Positions 32,453 through 39,858 are shown, numbered from the stretch's first letter. The stretch is DNA of 40,929 bases from Polaribacter ponticola (GCF_026191475.2 NZ_JAOSLC020000001.1:1-40929); one strand, 5' to 3'. Translations and numbers: made by a program. Notes: generated by a model from the letters alone, not told the origin.

Positions 32453-32760
32453 GTTGTAGTTAATATTGCCTCCTACACCATTTTGCGCCTTGTCTAAATC
32501 CCCTACTGTCTAACAAATCAACATTATCCTCAGACGAAGCTAAGTATATGTCGGCATCACTAACCACAACATCACATAAACCTAATTTTTTAATTATTTC
32601 TTCGGCTACTGCTTCAAAATCACTTTCTTCTACACTCCAACCAATTACACTTTTTTGGCTACAGTTCATTAAGATTCCTTGTATTTTTGCTTTATTACTC
32701 ATAATATAATTTACTTTATTTATTGTTTAATCATTAAAAAACTATGCTTATCTGCGTTAC
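32453..32760 (-). mobile_element. Cassette unit 10 (truncated)
   Basis: Begins GTTGTAGTTAATATTGCC (32453-32470) with the gene stop inside. No matching right P1 arm and no P2 before the GTT of unit 11, so part of this unit has been lost. Confidence 0.5.
32460..32702 (-). CDS. Cassette 10 protein, 80 aa, unknown
   Basis: MSNKAKIQGILMNCSQKSVI..., acidic middle, basic C-terminus GAKWCRRQY. No family recognised. Confidence 0.57.
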   Translation of the reverse strand: MSNKAKIQGILMNCSQKSVIGWSVEESDFEAVAEEIIKKLGLCDVVVSDADIYLASSEDNVDLLDSRGFRQGAKWCRRQY

Positions 32761-33090
32761 GTTGTAGTGCATTAACAACACCATTCATTTTTAGGGAAGT
32801 CTTCTATTTTTATTTTCTTTCTTCTACATTTCCATCCTCCTAATAATGAAAACCCGTAATCTTGTGAGGCTTGTAGCATATTTTTAAATTGGTTAGGTAA
32901 TAAAATTAGAGTTTCCATTTCTTTAAAACTTATCTCAATAACTTCTATCATAATTTAAAAACGCACTACAACAAAGTATAAAAACAAAAGCCTGTTGTAG
33001 TGTCTTATTAGTGGCTTATGCTCGTTTATTAATATTATTTTTTAATTCAATCTTACTACCTATTTACGGCTTCAATTTTTATACAAAACC
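32761..33090 (-). mobile_element. Cassette unit 11
   Basis: P1 arms GTTGTAGTGC (32761-32770) and GCACTACAAC (32963-32972) are a perfect match and enclose the gene. P2 arms GTATAAAAACAAAAGCC (32976-32992) and GGCTTCAATTTTTATAC (33068-33084). From 32772 it is tandemly duplicated. Confidence 0.66.
32772..32951 (-). CDS. Cassette 11 protein, 59 aa
   Basis: MIEVIEISFKEMETLILLPN... then LLGGWKCRRKKIKIEDFPK and end EWCC. Basic C-terminal half. The stop TAA coincides with the ^TTA breakpoint of the tandem duplication. Function unknown; identical copy at 33092-33271. Confidence 0.55.
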   Translation of the reverse strand: MIEVIEISFKEMETLILLPNQFKNMLQASQDYGFSLLGGWKCRRKKIKIEDFPKNEWCC

Positions 33091-33413
33091 GTTAACAACA
33101 CCATTCATTTTTAGGGAAGTCTTCTATTTTTATTTTCTTTCTTCTACATTTCCATCCTCCTAATAATGAAAACCCGTAATCTTGTGAGGCTTGTAGCATA
33201 TTTTTAAATTGGTTAGGTAATAAAATTAGAGTTTCCATTTCTTTAAAACTTATCTCAATAACTTCTATCATAATTTAAAAACGCACTACAACAAAGTATA
33301 AAAACAAAAGCCTGTTGTAGTGTCTTATTAGTGGCTTATGCTCGTTTATTAATATTATTTTTTAATTCAATCTTACTACCTATTTACGGCTTCAATTTTT
33401 ATACAAAACCGTT
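33091..33413 (-). mobile_element. Cassette unit 12 (tandem copy of unit 11, left arm lost)
   Basis: 320-bp repeat of 32772-33091. The left P1 arm is reduced to GTT; right arm GCACTACAAC 33283-33292; P2 arms 33296-33312 and 33388-33404. Followed by GTT at 33411, where the array ends. Confidence 0.65.
33092..33271 (-). CDS. Cassette 12 protein, identical to cassette 11 protein
   Basis: Same 59 residues and same nucleotides as 32772-32951. Confidence 0.55.
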   Translation of the reverse strand: MIEVIEISFKEMETLILLPNQFKNMLQASQDYGFSLLGGWKCRRKKIKIEDFPKNEWCC

Positions 33414-33424
33414 ATATTTTTACT

Positions 33425-33703
33425 TTAATTAAAAGCATTTTTAGAAATCCATATCATTTGTCTATCTAACATATTCTTTAATTCTGTTACATCTGTGTCT
33501 TTTGTAATAACAAACGGTGTGCCTTCTAGTTTTCCAGAAACTTCAGAGCGATGCCAATAAATTAAACCGATTCTTAAAATGTATTTCCCCCATACTGGAT
33601 CATACACTTGTAAATCTTCTGGTAGCGCCTGAACTAATTCCACTTTAGCTATTGCTCGTGGAAAAATATATGGACGTGGTTGCATTGCTGTTAATGTTGG
33701 CAT
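33425..33703 (-). CDS. Hypothetical early protein
   Basis: 92 aa, start MPTLTAMQPRPYIFPRAIAK, compact and beta-rich, no recognised family. It starts 12 bases after the primase-helicase stop and is the last gene of the early operon before the cassette array. Confidence 0.57.
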   Translation of the reverse strand: MPTLTAMQPRPYIFPRAIAKVELVQALPEDLQVYDPVWGKYILRIGLIYWHRSEVSGKLEGTPFVITKDTDVTELKNMLDRQMIWISKNAFN

Positions 33704-33715
33704 AATATTCAGTTT

Positions 33716-36715
33716 TTAAAAAGGTAAATCGTCTGGTTCTTCTCCTTGTGGTTTATTTGCTGATTGTGCAGCTAATTGTGGTTCTGCAGCAACTGCTTCT
33801 CCTTTTTCTTTTTCGTAGAGCGAATTATCTTCAATTAAATTTAGTAAACCTTTTGATTTTAAAGCTGTGTAGTTTATAGCATAACAACTTGGGCTCCCTG
33901 CTTTTCCAAATCGTTTTCCTTTTATTAAACCAATAAATTCTTTGGTAGAGTGTAGGTAGTTTCTAATGGTAGAAATACCTATTACGTCTACACCTTCTCT
34001 TGTGGTTGCTTCTTTATTATATAATTGATAAACAGCGTTTAATCTTAAATATAAAATCTGATCGTTATTTTCGTTTTTGTGAGTAAATTGTGTGCGTTTT
34101 TCTCCTTGAACTTTAAAATCTGTGTTTTTGTCTATTCTAAAATGTAAGTGGTCCTTAATTTTATTGCTTTCAAAAAGGAAGGTTAAAATACTCCAGAATT
34201 CTGTTAAGGCAGAAGTATCTCTAATTTGTTCTGAATTCTCAATAATTAAGTTAGCACAAAGTTTGTTTAACGTTTCTTCTGTAAAAGGAAACTTTATTTT
34301 TTCCTTTAAAATCATGTACGTTGTATGTATCATTGTGGTGTTTTTAAACACACGGTCATCATATTGTTCTTCTTTTAATAATGCTTTTAAGCTACGTTCA
34401 CTTTCTGCAAAAGTTCTTGGTAGGTTTTTAGAAAAATAAGCTCTGTATTGTAATATTTCTGATGTTAAACTGCTAATACCTTCGTTGGTAACATTTAATA
34501 AATCTGTAAAGTTTTCTTTCTCTTCTGATGTTCTTTTTTCTGTTTTCTGAAAATACAGACTCATAGTTCTGTTTGCTAAACCACCATCCATATAAGTTGG
34601 TAAAAACTGACCGCAATAATAAATGGCTGTCATAATCTTTTCTACAGTTGTTCTTGTACTTCCAACGTCTTTAGATTTTACACGTCCGTTTCCGTTCCAA
34701 CCTCCCATTACTAAATTGGCTAAATCTGGTTTTATGGTTTTGTCTTGAAATTCATCACAAAAAACAACTGTATTTGTGGTCCTGGTTAACGTTTTAGAAA
34801 GTCCAGAAGATGTTGCTTGTGTTAAATCTACACCTGCCATTCTGTAATAAAAGAAGTTCTGAATTATTTCGCCAAAGGCAGATTTACCAGAACCAGTTTC
34901 TCCAAAACCACCTAATAACGGAAAAGAAGAATAGTGTGTTATAAATAAATCTCTAAATAAGGCTCCAAAATTAAAAAGGATTCCAAAGATGCCTTTTTCA
35001 TCAAAAACCAATTGCATTTTATCCATCCAATCGTTTAAAGTAATTGGAGATTCTTTATATACAAAGTATCTGTCATTCTCATACTTATCATCACCAACTT
35101 GGTTGTCTTTATGCATTACAGAAAAGGCAGGAGAATAATAGTTATCTATTTTCTCGTTGTATTCTCCGTCTGAAGTATCAATGCCTTTTAAATTCATTAT
35201 TCCGAATTTATTAACCGGTCTAAATTTATCTTGCCAATAAACTCCGTTTGCAAACGCATAGAAGTTTTTAGGGTTTTGACCCATTGTTAGTAATTCTGAT
35301 GCTGGTTGAAACTGTCTGTTATATCTTCTTACAAATCTGTCGAAATGTTCAGTTTTAATTCCGTTATCCGTATAAAAAAGGAAACCGTTTAATTTAAAAA
35401 GGAATCTTCTAAACTCGCCAAAACTTGATAGTATTTCAGAATCGAATTCTATAATCTTTTTCTGATTGGCAGTGTTGGTTATTTCGGCTAAACGTTTGTT
35501 TTCTTTGTCTCCCATTATTTGGAATAATGGCTCAAACTTCCAATCTGTACCTTCTATAAATTGCCCGTTAATAGGAAAATGAAATTGGTTACCAATAGTT
35601 AAAAATCCGTGTTCTAAATACTCTTCCATATTACCACCTTTTGGTAATTTTAAGTTTCTGGTAGAATAAAGTGTTCCGTCTTTTTCTTTTGCTTTTTCTT
35701 CTTCTGCAGCTGCAATTTCAAACTTTCCTATTTCTGCTTTTAACGCTGTAGTTGCAATTTTTAACGTTTTGGCAATTTGCTTAACGTAGTCTGCACGGTT
35801 TATTTCGTGCTTTATTTTAAAAAGTGTGTTTGCAATATCTGTTACTGCAAAAGACTTTTTATAAGTGTCCGTTTTCTGAATTCCTTTTAATTCCTTGGTT
35901 TGTTCTGCTTTTAAAGTGGCTATATTTTTGGCAACTTCTTTATTAGTTGCTTTTGCTTCTTTTAATTCATCTTTATATACACTTTCTAAAGTTTTGTTGC
36001 TTTCTTTAGCTTTAGCAAATGCTTCTTTATCTAAATCTTTTAAAGAAACTAAATTAACTGTAAAGTCTTTTTCTAATTGTTTTAAATCAATTTTATTAGA
36101 TAATTCGTCTGCAATTAAAAGCTGATACGATTCTTTCATAGCAGTTACATCTGCTTCGTATCTATCTCTAATTAAATCGTATTGAGACACTTTATAATAA
36201 ACAGCGTCTAACTTATTGCTGTTTATCCAATCTTGCATATTTTCTTGTGCTCTAGAAAACGTATCTGGATCTTCTCCATCTGGCAACAAACAAATAGATA
36301 CTTTTAAGCCATGTGCTAAACAAATATCTATATCGCCATCTTTTTTAAGCATAGTTCTTAAACCAGCTTCATCTCCGTCTCTTAATAAAACTACTTCGTC
36401 TGCATATTTTTTTAAGAGTTGTGCGTGTCTGTCTGTTAAAGCCGTTCCGCAAGATGCAACAGTGTTTTTACATCCGTTTTTATGCATTGCAATAACGTCT
36501 GTATAACCTTCTGTTAAAATTGCCGAACCTATTTTACTAATTGTTTGTTTGGCTTGAAATAGACCGTATAAAACGGCAGATTTATCATAAATTAAACTCT
36601 TTGTAGAGTTTAAATATTTGTAAGACTTGTTTAAATTTGGGTCGTTAGATTGTCGTCCACCAAAACCAATAACACTTCCTTTTTCATTATGAATAGGAAA
36701 AATAATTCGGTTTCT
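33716..36715 (-). CDS. Primase-helicase, C-terminal part (TOPRIM and helicase)
   Basis: 999 codons open from the frame break; the first ATG is at 36487, inside the TOPRIM domain. Near the start the frame encodes NRIIFPIHNEKGSVIGFGGR and TEGYTDVIA, then GTALTDRHAQLLKKYAD and DGDEAG: the DnaG/TOPRIM core with its Glu and DxD-type acids. Charged helices follow (about 150-260 from the ATG). A helicase ATPase has Walker A GGFGETGSGKS and Walker B TVVFCDEFQD. With the upstream part it would be about 1194 aa, a fused replication primase-helicase. Confidence 0.78.
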   Translation of the reverse strand, partial: RNRIIFPIHNEKGSVIGFGGRQSNDPNLNKSYKYLNSTKSLIYDKSAVLYGLFQAKQTISKIGSAILTEGYTDVIAMHKNGCKNTVASCGTALTDRHAQLLKKYADEVVLLRDGDEAGLRTMLKKDGDIDICLAHGLKVSICLLPDGEDPDTFSRAQENMQDWINSNKLDAVYYKVSQYDLIRDRYEADVTAMKESYQLLIADELSNKIDLKQLEKDFTVNLVSLKDLDKEAFAKAKESNKTLESVYKDELKEAKATNKEVAKNIATLKAEQTKELKGIQKTDTYKKSFAVTDIANTLFKIKHEINRADYVKQIAKTLKIATTALKAEIGKFEIAAAEEEKAKEKDGTLYSTRNLKLPKGGNMEEYLEHGFLTIGNQFHFPINGQFIEGTDWKFEPLFQIMGDKENKRLAEITNTANQKKIIEFDSEILSSFGEFRRFLFKLNGFLFYTDNGIKTEHFDRFVRRYNRQFQPASELLTMGQNPKNFYAFANGVYWQDKFRPVNKFGIMNLKGIDTSDGEYNEKIDNYYSPAFSVMHKDNQVGDDKYENDRYFVYKESPITLNDWMDKMQLVFDEKGIFGILFNFGALFRDLFITHYSSFPLLGGFGETGSGKSAFGEIIQNFFYYRMAGVDLTQATSSGLSKTLTRTTNTVVFCDEFQDKTIKPDLANLVMGGWNGNGRVKSKDVGSTRTTVEKIMTAIYYCGQFLPTYMDGGLANRTMSLYFQKTEKRTSEEKENFTDLLNVTNEGISSLTSEILQYRAYFSKNLPRTFAESERSLKALLKEEQYDDRVFKNTTMIHTTYMILKEKIKFPFTEETLNKLCANLIIENSEQIRDTSALTEFWSILTFLFESNKIKDHLHFRIDKNTDFKVQGEKRTQFTHKNENNDQILYLRLNAVYQLYNKEATTREGVDVIGISTIRNYLHSTKEFIGLIKGKRFGKAGSPSCYAINYTALKSKGLLNLIEDNSLYEKEKGEAVAAEPQLAAQSANKPQGEEPDDLPF

Positions 36716-37299
36716 AAAAAATCTCTAGTTTGGTTATTGTCCGTTTTACATAAACCTAATTCTTTAGCGGTGTTTACAGTTCCGTTATCAATTACCCAAT
36801 TAGAAAGTTTATTATCTGCTGCTGCATAACCAATTTCAAAATCCATTATACAGTCAGTATCAAATTGACGTTCTTTTAGATTTTCTTTTGCCCAATGATC
36901 TGGTGCTAATTGTTTGTAAGCATTGGCATAACTTCTGGCAACTTTTTGAGTAAGTGAGTACATTAGGCTTTTTTGGTCTATTTGCCTTTGTACTTCTGGA
37001 GTTACTTCTTCTTTTTCTAAAAATATATTATGAATTTTAGCAATAATTTCTATTGCTTCTATAAATTCTACATTTTCATGCTGCATTACAAATTTTATCC
37101 CATCGCCACCAATACCCGAAGAGAAGCATTTAAACATTTGGTCGCTTGGTTTCACTTTAAAAGAAGGTGATTTTTCATTTGTAAAAGGAGAACAACATTG
37201 GTAACCAGAACCGCTTTTTTCTAAGGCAACAAAATTTTCTATAGTTTTATGAATATCTGCTTCTTGTACACGTTCTATTGATGTTTTTGTATATCTCAT
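36631..37299 (-). CDS. Primase-helicase, N-terminal part (CHC2-like domain)
   Basis: 222 aa in the 0 frame. Residues about 33-75 match the DnaG CHC2 zinc-finger layout (SPFTNEKSPSF ... KCFSSGIGGDGIKFVM), but the usual C..H..C..C ligands are mostly replaced. DnaG-core sequence runs to RDFL at about 194; beyond it the frame is nonsense. There GAT TTT TTA (36723-36715) meets the -1 frame encoding RNRIIFPIH. One added T, or a -1 slip at T TTT TTA, restores the full enzyme. Start ATG overlaps the previous stop by one base. Confidence 0.75.
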   Translation of the reverse strand: MRYTKTSIERVQEADIHKTIENFVALEKSGSGYQCCSPFTNEKSPSFKVKPSDQMFKCFSSGIGGDGIKFVMQHENVEFIEAIEIIAKIHNIFLEKEEVTPEVQRQIDQKSLMYSLTQKVARSYANAYKQLAPDHWAKENLKERQFDTDCIMDFEIGYAAADNKLSNWVIDNGTVNTAKELGLCKTDNNQTRDFLETELFFLFIMKKEVLLVLVDDNLTTQI

Positions 37300-37484
37300 T
37301 ATGCTATTATAATTTGTAGATGATAACCTAGTTTCTTTAGGTTTTTTAAACCTTTTTGTGTTCTTTTTGGGTAATTATCAAAACAAAATTTATCTGGCAA
37401 CAAAACCCTTTTTTCTTTTTTCGGTATTGTAAAATGAATCTTAACAATTTGCAGATTCTTAACTAAGTTTGGTTTTCTGCTCAT
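37299..37484 (-). CDS. Small basic early protein
   Basis: 61 aa, start MSRKPNLVKNLQIVKIHFTI, Lys-rich. It overlaps the upstream gene by four bases (ATGA) and the primase start by one, so the four genes are tightly coupled. Function unknown. Confidence 0.52.
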   Translation of the reverse strand: MSRKPNLVKNLQIVKIHFTIPKKEKRVLLPDKFCFDNYPKRTQKGLKNLKKLGYHLQIIIA

Positions 37485-37702
37485 GGTGTTAAATGATTAA
37501 TTGTTATAGTTTCCATTTCTGCAGTTTCCTCTATCTTATTTGTTTGGCAATACGTTTTTAAACGCTCTATATATTGCATGTGTAAAGATTCTAATACCCT
37601 AATTGCATCTGCAACCGTTAGTTTTTTATCTGCAGTACATTTAATTCCTATTTGACCGTTTGCTAAATTCGGATTTACTTCTATTTTAATTTCTTTAACC
37701 AT
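37481..37702 (-). CDS. Small hypothetical early protein
   Basis: 73 aa, start MVKEIKIEVNPNLANGQIGI, strand-helix layout. Overlaps both neighbours, typical of a phage early operon. No family recognised. Confidence 0.54.
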   Translation of the reverse strand: MVKEIKIEVNPNLANGQIGIKCTADKKLTVADAIRVLESLHMQYIERLKTYCQTNKIEETAEMETITINHLTP

Positions 37703-37925
37703 TAGTTATAAGTTTTTCTACGTGATAAAATGAATATGCTACATCAAAACTCTTTTCTGTACACTTGCTGCAATGGGTTAGTTTATCTGGATTATTAAGT
37801 ACACTAAAATTTAAATCAGTAGTGTTTAAAGGCTTTTTTACAGTAACAATTAAACGCTTTGTAACCTCCTTTTTACAGCCTTTACAAGTGTATTTTACTT
37901 TTAGATATTTGTTAACTTCTTGCAT
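37695..37925 (-). CDS. Small zinc-ribbon-like protein
   Basis: 76 aa with CKGCKK at about 14-19 and HCSKC at about 52-56, two CxxC knuckles that fit a zinc ribbon. It overlaps both neighbours. A nucleic-acid or protein-binding accessory role in replication is possible. Confidence 0.57.
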   Translation of the reverse strand: MQEVNKYLKVKYTCKGCKKEVTKRLIVTVKKPLNTTDLNFSVLNNPDKLTHCSKCTEKSFDVAYSFYHVEKLITNG

Positions 37926-38292
37926 CGTTTCTTGCTAAATATTTGTTATAATAATCGCCAACCGTTTTTGGTTTTTGGCTTTCTATGAAAATAAATTTCT
38001 GATTGCTAAAAATTTCATCAACAAGCTTTTTTGCTTGCTTTTCCGATTTCAATTGCACCTTTAACTGTGATGTCATTTGCTCTTTTGGTGTCAATTTCTT
38101 GGAGTCTAAAGGGATTTCTTTTTTGAGTTGGTTACGTAAGGTTGTAATGGTTTCTTCATAATGCAACATTGTTATATTGTATCCTTCAACATTATTTAAC
38201 TGGAGGTAAGATTCTTTTTGAGGTGTTAAAGCGTCTTTTTGCTGATAGTATCTTATTAATTCTGCTTGTATTTGATTGGTTGATTTTTCCAT
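37912..38292 (-). CDS. Hypothetical early protein, coiled coil
   Basis: 126 aa, start MEKSTNQIQAELIRYYQQKD, strongly helical with a KEQMTSQLKVQLKSEKQAKK segment. It starts five bases after the regulator gene. No family recognised. Confidence 0.56.
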   Translation of the reverse strand: MEKSTNQIQAELIRYYQQKDALTPQKESYLQLNNVEGYNITMLHYEETITTLRNQLKKEIPLDSKKLTPKEQMTSQLKVQLKSEKQAKKLVDEIFSNQKFIFIESQKPKTVGDYYNKYLARNDARS

Positions 38293-38297
38293 TGTTT

Positions 38298-38888
38298 TTA
38301 GTTTATGCGTTCTTCAGTTACTTTATTAATAAAATCTGCTTTGTTGGTTACCCCTGCTTTTCTGTAAAGATTTCTTCTATGATAGTCATAAGTAGACATA
38401 GTAATGTTTAACACATTGGCTATGTACTTATCTGGGTAACCATTCCATATTAAGTCTGTAATTTTTATGTCTCTACTATTTAAAACTGTTTTACCTATTG
38501 TTATGTCTTTGGTTTTCCATTTTAAAGAAATACAATCTACACTGTGTCTAAAGTTTTCTGATGGTTGTAAAATGCCATCTATAACATCTGGAGTAAAATC
38601 TGCATCACCAAAACAGAAGTAGGTATATATTTCTATCTTTCGTTCTAGAGTAGCATCTATTTTTGCTAAATCTCTAACCGCAGGAGAGTCGCTAAAAAAT
38701 TTAGTTTGTAATTGTTTTAAAACAATTTTAGGTACTGTATTAAATGAATGCTGGTTGCCATACTGAAACCAAATAACTTCTTGTGTAGATGGTATGCCAA
38801 TAAATTCTATATTAGAATCAAACGGCATTGTGCCTGCAACTCTTTTGTGAGTTCTAAAGGGTTTTTGTAAATTTGCTGCGTTAATCAT
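38298..38888 (-). CDS. LuxR/GerE-type helix-turn-helix regulator
   Basis: 196 aa. The C-terminal about 60 residues (LNSRDIKITDLIWNGYPDKY, IANVLNITMSTYDYHRRNLY) have the GerE/LuxR DNA-binding layout. The N-terminal about 130 residues match no recognised sensor domain. First gene of the leftward early operon. It is the best candidate in the window for an activator of the repeated late boxes; that link is inference. Confidence 0.72.
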   Translation of the reverse strand: MINAANLQKPFRTHKRVAGTMPFDSNIEFIGIPSTQEVIWFQYGNQHSFNTVPKIVLKQLQTKFFSDSPAVRDLAKIDATLERKIEIYTYFCFGDADFTPDVIDGILQPSENFRHSVDCISLKWKTKDITIGKTVLNSRDIKITDLIWNGYPDKYIANVLNITMSTYDYHRRNLYRKAGVTNKADFINKVTEERIN

Positions 38889-38917
38889 AGGTTTAAGATT
38901 TTGTGATTAATGTTTAT

Positions 38918-38945
38918 AAAGTCGATTGTTCTAGCAATCGGCTTT
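38918..38945 (+). terminator. Hairpin upstream of the early operon
   Basis: Stem AAGTCGATTG / CAATCGGCTT with a 6-nt loop; the longer T-run (CTTTTTTT) is on the plus strand. No rightward gene precedes it, so its direction of use is uncertain. Confidence 0.45.
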
Positions 38946-38999
38946 TTTTGTGAATACTATTTTTATATTGTTTTGCACTTTATTTAATTTTTATTAAAA

Positions 39000-39039
39000 C
39001 CACACTCTAATAGAATTCCCCCAAATTAATAGAGTGTGG
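39000..39039 (-). terminator. Hairpin between the 70-aa gene and the early operon
   Basis: 10-bp stem CCACACTCTA / TAGAGTGTGG around a 20-nt loop; minus-strand tail GGTTTTAATAAAAATT. It could terminate transcription from the divergent promoter after the 70-aa gene. Confidence 0.55.
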
Positions 39040-39147
39040 AAAAAAGCTGTTTCCAGCTATGAAAAAGAAAAAGTTTTTTAGGGTAATGGAAACTTTTATA
39101 AAACCATTGAACGTATTTTTAAGCAGTTAAGAGTTTTTCTCGCGCTG

Positions 39148-39360
39148 TTATAATTGCTTTTTTTCTGCATATAACTCCCAAATTGCATCTTCTATAATTG
39201 CATGCGGAATACCAGACATTGTATTTCTTATTTGTACCCTAGAGTAAGGTTTGCCGTTTTTATTGAATTTGCCTTTTTCAATCAACTTTTTTTGCACATC
39301 TAGCGTATATCTAAAGTCTAAAACAGCTCTAATCTCTTTATTTTCACCTTCTGTAATCAT
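39148..39360 (-). CDS. Small protein divergent from the repressor
   Basis: 70 aa, start MITEGENKEIRAVLDFRYTL, with KKLIEKGKFNKNGKPYSR and a C-terminal helix. Placed where a Cro-like or early regulator is usual, transcribed away from the repressor across a shared 95-base control region. No clear helix-turn-helix was seen. Confidence 0.57.
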   Translation of the reverse strand: MITEGENKEIRAVLDFRYTLDVQKKLIEKGKFNKNGKPYSRVQIRNTMSGIPHAIIEDAIWELYAEKKQL

Positions 39361-39401
39361 AGAAAAACCCTATTTGTTTTATTAATTAAATTAATTACCT
39401 T

Positions 39402-39442
39402 GTTACGGTATTGTTACGCAAATATAGTATAAAATTATACTA
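39402..39442. promoter_or_regulatory. Operator candidates of the lysogeny switch
   Basis: Perfect inverted repeat TAGTATAA-AA-TTATACTA (39425-39442), 13 bases before the repressor ATG, and a direct repeat GTTACGG/GTTACGC (39402-39419). They lie in the intergenic region between the divergent genes, as repressor operators would. Confidence 0.55.
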
Positions 39443-39455
39443 TAAAACAAAATAA

Positions 39456-39698
39456 ATGGTAAAAAATTATACATCTATAAAGGAAAGGTTAAGGCAATTT
39501 GCTAAAAAACAAGGAGTTAGTTATGAAAAATTATATAAAATAATTGAAATGACTGATGGTAGTTTTAAGGGAAATGCTATCAATCGTTCTTTAAATTCTG
39601 ATGCAATAGTAAAATTTTATACCAATTTTCCAGATGTTAATTTACATTGGTTAATCACTGGTGAGGAAAAAAAGAAAAAGAAAAAGAAAAAAGAGTAA
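39456..39698 (+). CDS. CI-like repressor, N-terminal part
   Basis: 80 aa. Segments IKERLRQFAKKQGVSYEKLY, a helix-turn-helix, then FPDVNLHWLITGE, follow the layout of Bacteroidota phage CI-like repressors, in which the DNA-binding domain ends with NL.WLltG. The frame then runs into eight Lys and stops. Family members usually continue with a coiled coil, which here is the next frame. Confidence 0.75.
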   Translation: MVKNYTSIKERLRQFAKKQGVSYEKLYKIIEMTDGSFKGNAINRSLNSDAIVKFYTNFPDVNLHWLITGEEKKKKKKKKE

Positions 39699-39844
39699 TG
39701 GAAGAACCCCATAATTACGAAAATAGTTATAAGGACAAGTATTTAAAAGTGCTTGAAGAAAATAGAGATTTAAGTAAAAAAGTTATTGGTTTATTAGAAT
39801 CTAATAACAATTTAAAAAAAGATAATAAACACGTTTCTTATTAA
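39698..39844 (+). CDS. Coiled-coil partner or detached C-terminus of the repressor
   Basis: 48 aa (MEEPHNYENSYKDKYLKVLE..., then SKKVIGLLESNNNLKK). It starts on the repressor stop (TAATG). Such a LLEENRDLSKK coiled coil normally forms the C-terminus of this repressor family. The -1 frame of the repressor joins it directly in the A6 run 39687-39692 (one base added). Either a coupled separate gene or a split gene. Confidence 0.55.
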   Translation: MEEPHNYENSYKDKYLKVLEENRDLSKKVIGLLESNNNLKKDNKHVSY

Positions 39845-39858
39845 TTTGAATTGAAAAA

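Larger units (their letters stand above)
28418..33413. mobile_element. Integron-like array of about twelve palindrome-bounded gene cassettes
   Basis: Consecutive units begin with GTT. Each has a first palindrome P1 (GTT-arm ... arm-AAC) and a second, AT-rich palindrome P2 of different sequence in each unit. One small minus-strand gene lies either in the P1 loop or in the P2 loop. Arms are complementary within a unit and differ between units, as integron core and inverse-core sites do. Exact duplications of whole units with edges at GTT show that the units behave as mobile blocks. Confidence 0.72.

Noticed and set aside
28418..33413. CRISPR array
   Set aside because: The repeated blocks are palindromic, differ in sequence between units, have irregular spacing of 0.3-0.7 kb and enclose protein genes; no cas genes are present.
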